The notes under the pieces: model-generated
What the model was told of the DNA's origin: nothing
Databases searched by the model: none
The model's input: only the letters and a program-made list of their open reading frames with translations
Assembly: GCA_003532715.1 (NCBI GenBank)
Contig: DOEZ01000168.1
Location: forward strand, 1-9,726
DNA length: 9,726 bases
Origin: Planctomycetaceae bacterium
Lineage (GTDB): Bacteria > Planctomycetota > Planctomycetia > Pirellulales > Thermoguttaceae
Direction: 5' to 3'
Shown here: one piece after another, positions 6,254 to 9,726 of the stretch
Numbering within the stretch: position 1 is the first letter of the stretch
Layout of the letters: each line of letters opens with the position of its first letter
Position numbers and translations under genes: made by a program

Positions 6254-7330
6254 TTAGAAGTCGTACCAGAAGCCGAGGCCGATTTGCTCCTCGTACTCGT
6301 CAAAGAACTGGTATTGGACGCTCTTCCCGTTCAGGTAATGGAGACCAAAGCGCGCGAGGCGGCCTGTCGCACCTCGCCATTGCCAGCCGGCCTGGAGCAC
6401 GAAATTGCCGCCAAAATCGACCTCCTCGCGCAGATAACCGTTGACGGCGAGAAAAGGCGCTCCACGAAAGCCGGTTGGGTTCACCGAGCTATAGTCGACG
6501 CCGAACTGGAACTCCCACGGTTCGTTGCCCCCGTCGGTGTAGACTCCGTAGCCCGCCTCGCCGTAAACGCGGACGCTTTCCCACGGATAGAATGCGCCGC
6601 CGAGCACCAGCGCGAACCGCGAGTAGTTGATCCTCGGCCGCCAAGGGATAACGTACCGGTACTCGTCGGCAAGATGTGAACTGAGGTGGTAGAACGCCAA
6701 TTTCGTTTCCAGCCGTCCGCGGCGATGGGTCAACGCCGTGCCGTAACGGTAGTCGCACGAAATCATGTCGCCGTATTCGTCGGCCGTGAGCCGCGGAAAG
6801 GCCGCCGCCTCGACATCGAGTTGCCATCCTTCGGGCCAGAGCGGATCGGTCGTTCCGTAGCGAATCAACCCTTGCCGCAAACCGATCGATCCGTCCCAAA
6901 GCGAGCCCAGTTCCTTCTCGTGGAACAACTGTATTCCCATCCGTGGCTCGCGAACGCCCGCCAGATAGTTCGGGTACAGCAGGCCGTCGGGCACGACCTG
7001 CCAAGAGTACGGCTCGAAGATCTCGACGACCGGCGGCGCGACTGATTCGGTAAACTCCAAGCCCGTCACCGCCTCGAACCGCGCCGGTTGCACGCCCTCG
7101 TCAATCATCCGTCGCAGAGGCGTTGTGAGGAGTGTTTCAGGGGCTGGTTCGACGGTCCAATCCGACGACGATGCCACGGAGGGGGGCATCGCGCGAATGG
7201 GGCTATCGTCGGCCCAAGTCGCGCCGACAGCGGACAGAGACAGCGAAAGGACGAACAGGGCCGACGCGACCCACGCCGAGCAAGACCCCGGGATTGTCTT
7301 CCGTGACGGACTGATCGTGCAGTAATTCAC
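6254..7330 (-). CDS. DUF1207 family outer-membrane protein
   Basis: The 358-residue product matches the DUF1207 family (PF06727) as I recall it from planctomycetes and some other envelope-bearing bacteria; its biochemical role is unknown. The N-terminus is a clear signal peptide (Arg10, Lys11, hydrophobic 19-37, Ala-Thr-Trp-Ala at 37-40 before Asp-Asp). The conserved region runs from about 105 to the end: FEPYSWQVVPDGLLYPNYLAG (105-125), EPRMGIQLFHEKELGSLWDG (128-147), LWPEGWQLDVE (164-174), FYHLSSHLADEY (213-224), YTDGGNEPWEFQFGVDY (264-280) and YQFFDEYEEQIGLGFWYDF (340-358). Alternating hydrophobic and aromatic residues, paired with short polar turns, fit a beta-barrel. The protein ends in Phe preceded by aromatic residues, the usual recognition signal for outer-membrane barrel assembly. 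The start is a GTG with a strong SD (GAAGGA) 8 bases upstream; a longer open frame to 7978 is only a shadow of the hydrolase gene. Confidence 0.9.
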   Translation of the reverse strand: MNYCTISPSRKTIPGSCSAWVASALFVLSLSLSAVGATWADDSPIRAMPPSVASSSDWTVEPAPETLLTTPLRRMIDEGVQPARFEAVTGLEFTESVAPPVVEIFEPYSWQVVPDGLLYPNYLAGVREPRMGIQLFHEKELGSLWDGSIGLRQGLIRYGTTDPLWPEGWQLDVEAAAFPRLTADEYGDMISCDYRYGTALTHRRGRLETKLAFYHLSSHLADEYRYVIPWRPRINYSRFALVLGGAFYPWESVRVYGEAGYGVYTDGGNEPWEFQFGVDYSSVNPTGFRGAPFLAVNGYLREEVDFGGNFVLQAGWQWRGATGRLARFGLHYLNGKSVQYQFFDEYEEQIGLGFWYDF

Positions 7331-7338
7331 GACGCAAA

Positions 7339-7344
7339 TCCTTC
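7339..7344 (-). promoter_or_regulatory. Ribosome binding site deciding the GTG start at 7330
   Basis: On the minus strand GAAGGA is followed by 8 bases and GTG. It excludes the long N-terminal extension of the frame. The site lies inside a 9-codon mini-frame (ATG at 7353, TGA at 7329-7327) that overlaps the GTG as GTGA. Confidence 0.6.
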
Positions 7345-7417
7345 GATGAACATAGTTTCGGAAAAGGGAGTTCAAAAAAGGAGACGTAGTGTAGTCGCCC
7401 GGGCAAACGTTGGGAAG

Positions 7418-7471
7418 AGGAAAACAAGAACGCCGTAAGTTATTGGAGAGCAATGGTTTGCGGTTTACGGC
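7418..7471 (-). terminator. Weak candidate terminator after the hydrolase gene
   Basis: On the minus strand GCCGTAA (7471-7465, including the hydrolase stop codon) is exactly complementary to TTACGGC (7438-7432), and GTTCTTGTTTTCC follows. The stem is only 7 bp and the loop is 26 bases, so it is marginal. If real, the DUF1207 gene 135 bp downstream has its own promoter. Confidence 0.3.
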
Positions 7472-9561
7472 CCCTCGGCGAGCCGCCTCAGTTGCTCGAT
7501 GTCGACGACCTCCAGTAGGCCAAAGCAAAACGCTTCCGGCATCTGCTCGAACGTCCAGTTGTTTCGAATCACGTCCTTGAGCGATTCGAGCGACTCGCGA
7601 GTCTGAAGGCCGTCGACGAGTCGCGGGTCCAAGACGGTGGCGACCAGAGCCGAAAGCGACGTTCGCGGACCGCACGTTTCCAGTCTTACGGGGCTCGGAT
7701 ACCGGAGCCTGGTCCATCGCGCGACGGCGGCAATCTGAGCCGCTTGAATCCCAACAATCCGCCCGCCGGTCGATTGGGCGAGCATGGCAAATAGGCTTCC
7801 GTGGCTTTCGGGCGTTTGCTCGCCGATGAGCAAGAGGTCGAAGACGAGCACCCGTTTGCCTTGGCCGAGCAATTCCGCCACCCGATCCGACGTGGCCGAT
7901 CGTCCCTTGTCGGCGGCGAGTAGGACGGTCTCGACCGGCTTGCCCGGCGGAGTTATCTCGACCGCGGGGACGGTCCAATACGGGCCGAGCAGGAGTCGCC
8001 AGCGGCGGATGGTTGCGGTGGTATGGCCCGATCGAACCGACAATAGGCCGACCGTCGCCGACTCGCCGGCCTTTTCCCCCGCGTTGGTTGGCTCTTCGAC
8101 CAGTTCGCCTTCGACGGGCAACTCGGCGTAGCGCGTCACGCTTCGTAAAGCGTCACGACGTTGTTTGACCCACGCATGACGTCCGACGACGTCGTCGGGC
8201 GGCGTCAAGTCTCTGGGCAGATCGGCCATGAGTTGCTTCGCCAGAGCCTGGAAGGTGGCGTTCCGCTCCGGCAAATCGACGACAAGCTCCTCGAACTTCT
8301 TGACTTCCGACTCGCACGGTATCTCGACCGTCTCCATGCGATCGTCGCCGGTGAAAAGAAACTCGTCGACCATGCGATAGAACGCCTCGCGATTATCTCG
8401 CTCGTAGTTGTGCGTGCCCGGGTCATAATTGACGTGCCAACGACAGAAACGCGGCTTGCCGTGCAGGCGGTAGACGGGCAAGGTTGTCGCCAGGAGCGAG
8501 CCGAGCGCTTGATCGGCCTGAAAGCAGCAATTGTCCTTGATGTTGTAGGTCAGCAACAACGGTCGCGGGGCGACCATGGCCGTCAGGTGGGAATAGTCGC
8601 ACCATTCGGCCAGATCACAAGGCATCTGCTCGTAATCGCCCAACGACAGCGGATGTTCGACTCGCATCGCGAACGCGGCGTGGCCGGCGACCGGCGCGAC
8701 GAGCGTCGGCCGCCGATCGAGAGAACCGAGCATGATGGTTTGCCAGCCGCCGCCCGAAAGCCCCGTGACCGCCACTCGCCGCGAATCGACTTGTTCGATG
8801 GAAAGTAGGATATCGAGAGCCCGGGTCATGAGAAGATGGAAGGGAGCCAGCCCGGCGGCGCCGCACAAATCGAGTTGCGGCGCGCGATTGTGTAGATAGT
8901 CTTGGTGAACCAACTGACCTGTTGCAAACCAGCCAGTGCTCATTGCGATCAGGCCGCGTTTGGCCAGATTGATGCAGCGGATTTGTTTTGGCACATAGGC
9001 TTTGCCGGGTCCGCCCACGTGGCCGTGAAAATTCAAGACGGCCGGAACTTCGCCGATCTTGCCTTCGATTCCGTCGGGCATGTAGACCAGCGCGGGAATC
9101 CACATGCCCGGCAGTGCCTCATACCGAAGCTTTCGAATGCAGTAACCCGGTCCACCCGGAATCGTCCCTTGCCACTCGACGCGCGCGGGAGCGTCGCGCC
9201 ACGCGGCGGCTCGGCCGCGAAATACAACTTCTCGCAGAACACGCTTGCGGATCCTCTCGGACTCGGCTTGCCACTCGGCCGTGCTCGCCGGATTCGGAGC
9301 GGCCGGCAGGCGGTCGAGGCAATACCGCGACAGGGCCGCCATGACGTCGCCCCGACCAAGAATCGGCTTGGCCAAAGCCGCCGTCAGCGGATCAGGGTTG
9401 CTGGCCGGCGCGGAACGCGCTTTCACGTCGTCGGCCTTGGTTGGCGCGTCGGCCAAGTGGAAACGGGCGATTTCGGTCGCCGGAACGCTGCTGGCTGCAG
9501 TCGAAAAGCCCGTCAGAGCGGACGCCAACAGAAAAACCGCACGCGCCGTTGTGCGTTGCAT
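7465..9561 (-). CDS. Secreted acetyl-xylan-esterase-like alpha/beta hydrolase with a degenerate second domain
   Basis: The 698-residue product begins with a signal peptide (MQRTTARAVFLLASALTG, then TAASS), so it should act in the periplasm or outside. Residues about 55-410 form an alpha/beta-hydrolase domain of the acetyl xylan esterase/dienelactone hydrolase type. LNFHGHVGG (176-184) would form the oxyanion hole. GLSGGGW (267-273) is the nucleophile elbow with Ser269. Asp343 in TYNIKD and His384 in GTHNYERD fit the rest of the triad. Such enzymes remove acyl groups from polysaccharides or small esters; the substrate here is unknown. Residues about 430-698 look like a second alpha/beta unit (RVLVFDLLLIGEQ at 570-582; RIVGIQAAQIAAVARW at 601-616; FCFGLLEVVDI at 678-688) without a Ser elbow, probably a structural or binding half. 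The ATG at 9561 is chosen over 9642 because of the signal peptide and an SD 5 bases upstream. Confidence 0.87.
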   Translation of the reverse strand: MQRTTARAVFLLASALTGFSTAASSVPATEIARFHLADAPTKADDVKARSAPASNPDPLTAALAKPILGRGDVMAALSRYCLDRLPAAPNPASTAEWQAESERIRKRVLREVVFRGRAAAWRDAPARVEWQGTIPGGPGYCIRKLRYEALPGMWIPALVYMPDGIEGKIGEVPAVLNFHGHVGGPGKAYVPKQIRCINLAKRGLIAMSTGWFATGQLVHQDYLHNRAPQLDLCGAAGLAPFHLLMTRALDILLSIEQVDSRRVAVTGLSGGGWQTIMLGSLDRRPTLVAPVAGHAAFAMRVEHPLSLGDYEQMPCDLAEWCDYSHLTAMVAPRPLLLTYNIKDNCCFQADQALGSLLATTLPVYRLHGKPRFCRWHVNYDPGTHNYERDNREAFYRMVDEFLFTGDDRMETVEIPCESEVKKFEELVVDLPERNATFQALAKQLMADLPRDLTPPDDVVGRHAWVKQRRDALRSVTRYAELPVEGELVEEPTNAGEKAGESATVGLLSVRSGHTTATIRRWRLLLGPYWTVPAVEITPPGKPVETVLLAADKGRSATSDRVAELLGQGKRVLVFDLLLIGEQTPESHGSLFAMLAQSTGGRIVGIQAAQIAAVARWTRLRYPSPVRLETCGPRTSLSALVATVLDPRLVDGLQTRESLESLKDVIRNNWTFEQMPEAFCFGLLEVVDIEQLRRLAEGP

Positions 9562-9566
9562 GGGAG

Positions 9567-9573
9567 TCACCTC
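9567..9573 (-). promoter_or_regulatory. Ribosome binding site of the hydrolase gene
   Basis: GAGGTGA on the minus strand lies 5 bases before the ATG at 9561. This supports the 698-residue product rather than the 725-residue frame starting at 9642. Confidence 0.6.
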
Positions 9574-9614
9574 GTTGCGAGTAACGTCACCGCCAAGGAC
9601 CAGACGCGACCACG

Positions 9615-9642
9615 CCGATAGGCAAATTAAGCCCCATTTCAA
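9615..9642 (-). promoter_or_regulatory. Weak promoter candidate for the hydrolase gene
   Basis: On the minus strand TTGAAA (9642-9637) and TATCGG (9620-9615) are 16 bases apart. The -35 is fair but the -10 matches only three of six bases. It would give a leader of about 48 bases. The dyad at 9645-9671 lies directly upstream of the -35 box. Confidence 0.25.
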
Positions 9643-9644
9643 AT

Positions 9645-9671
9645 TCGTTTCTGTTGCCGAAACAGGAACGA
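9645..9671. repeat. 27-bp dyad upstream of the hydrolase gene, possible operator
   Basis: The arms at 9645-9655 and 9661-9671 pair over 11 bp around a 5-base centre (GCCGA), with one imperfect position (T9650 against G9666; a G-U wobble if transcribed on the plus strand, a mismatch on the minus strand). No T-run follows on either strand, so it is not a typical terminator. Its place 84-110 bases before the hydrolase ATG suggests a regulator-binding site or, if transcribed, a leader hairpin. Confidence 0.45.
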
Positions 9672-9726
9672 TTTCCAGGAGAGCCGAGCCACCCGAAGAA
9701 CCTTCGACGAAAAAGGTCGTCGGACG

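Noticed and set aside
6239..7045. Plus-strand open frames opposite the DUF1207 gene
   Set aside because: They have no start signals or domains, and the minus-strand product is a clear family member.
7349..7375. TTGAAC/TATGTT pair as a DUF1207 promoter (minus strand)
   Set aside because: Both boxes match only four of six bases with a 15-base spacer, and the predicted transcript start would fall inside the SD.
7331..7978. N-terminal extension of the DUF1207 frame
   Set aside because: It lies antisense-free but in another frame of the hydrolase gene on the same strand. The signal peptide, GTG and SD place the real start at 7330.
9705..9722. CGACGA/TCGTCG inverted repeat at the right edge
   Set aside because: Only a 6-bp stem of a common trinucleotide pattern in GC-rich DNA, and too close to the window edge to judge.

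Overview
The window looks like a chromosomal stretch of a planctomycete, most likely in the Pirellulales group. Coding DNA is GC-rich with GC-ending codons. Several proteins are exported types I associate mainly with that phylum: a DUF1207 outer-membrane protein, a proline-rich secreted protein with a YHS-like tail, a Wza-like export lipoprotein with a duplicated export motif, and a secreted acetyl-xylan-esterase-like hydrolase. Starts are a mix of ATG and GTG with variable Shine-Dalgarno (SD) quality. The assignment comes from remembered family resemblance, not from a search.

Layout, left to right. (1) Positions 1-455 hold no confident gene and are clearly poorer in GC (about 47% in sampled lines, against 68% in a sampled coding line). 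(2) A promoter-like TTGACA/GATAAT pair at 456-482 precedes a group II pyridoxal-phosphate decarboxylase (537-2135, +). (3) It converges, with an 8-base gap, on an exported protein of unknown function (2144-3151, -). (4) Just upstream of that gene lies a possible small membrane-associated protein (3153-3446, -), whose stop is one base from the next start. (5) Diverging from these are an outer-membrane polysaccharide-export lipoprotein (3449-4588, +) and a secreted Cys-cluster/proline-rich/YHS-like protein (4684-6171, +), which end at a strong hairpin terminator (6195-6240). (6) On the minus strand, reading inwards from the right edge, are a secreted alpha/beta-hydrolase (7465-9561) and a DUF1207 outer-membrane protein (6254-7330). 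A 27-bp dyad lies upstream of the hydrolase.

Four or five of the six main products carry export signals, so the right two thirds is an envelope and secretion neighbourhood. The export lipoprotein and the YHS-like protein are the most plausible functional pair (same strand, 95 bp apart, shared terminator). The hydrolase and DUF1207 protein share a strand but may be transcribed separately. The decarboxylase is probably an independent cytoplasmic enzyme. I see no CRISPR array, transposon, tRNA, rRNA or defence locus. The least-described parts are the tandem YHS-like protein, the small ORF at 3153-3446, the degenerate second half of the hydrolase and the dyad at 9645-9671.
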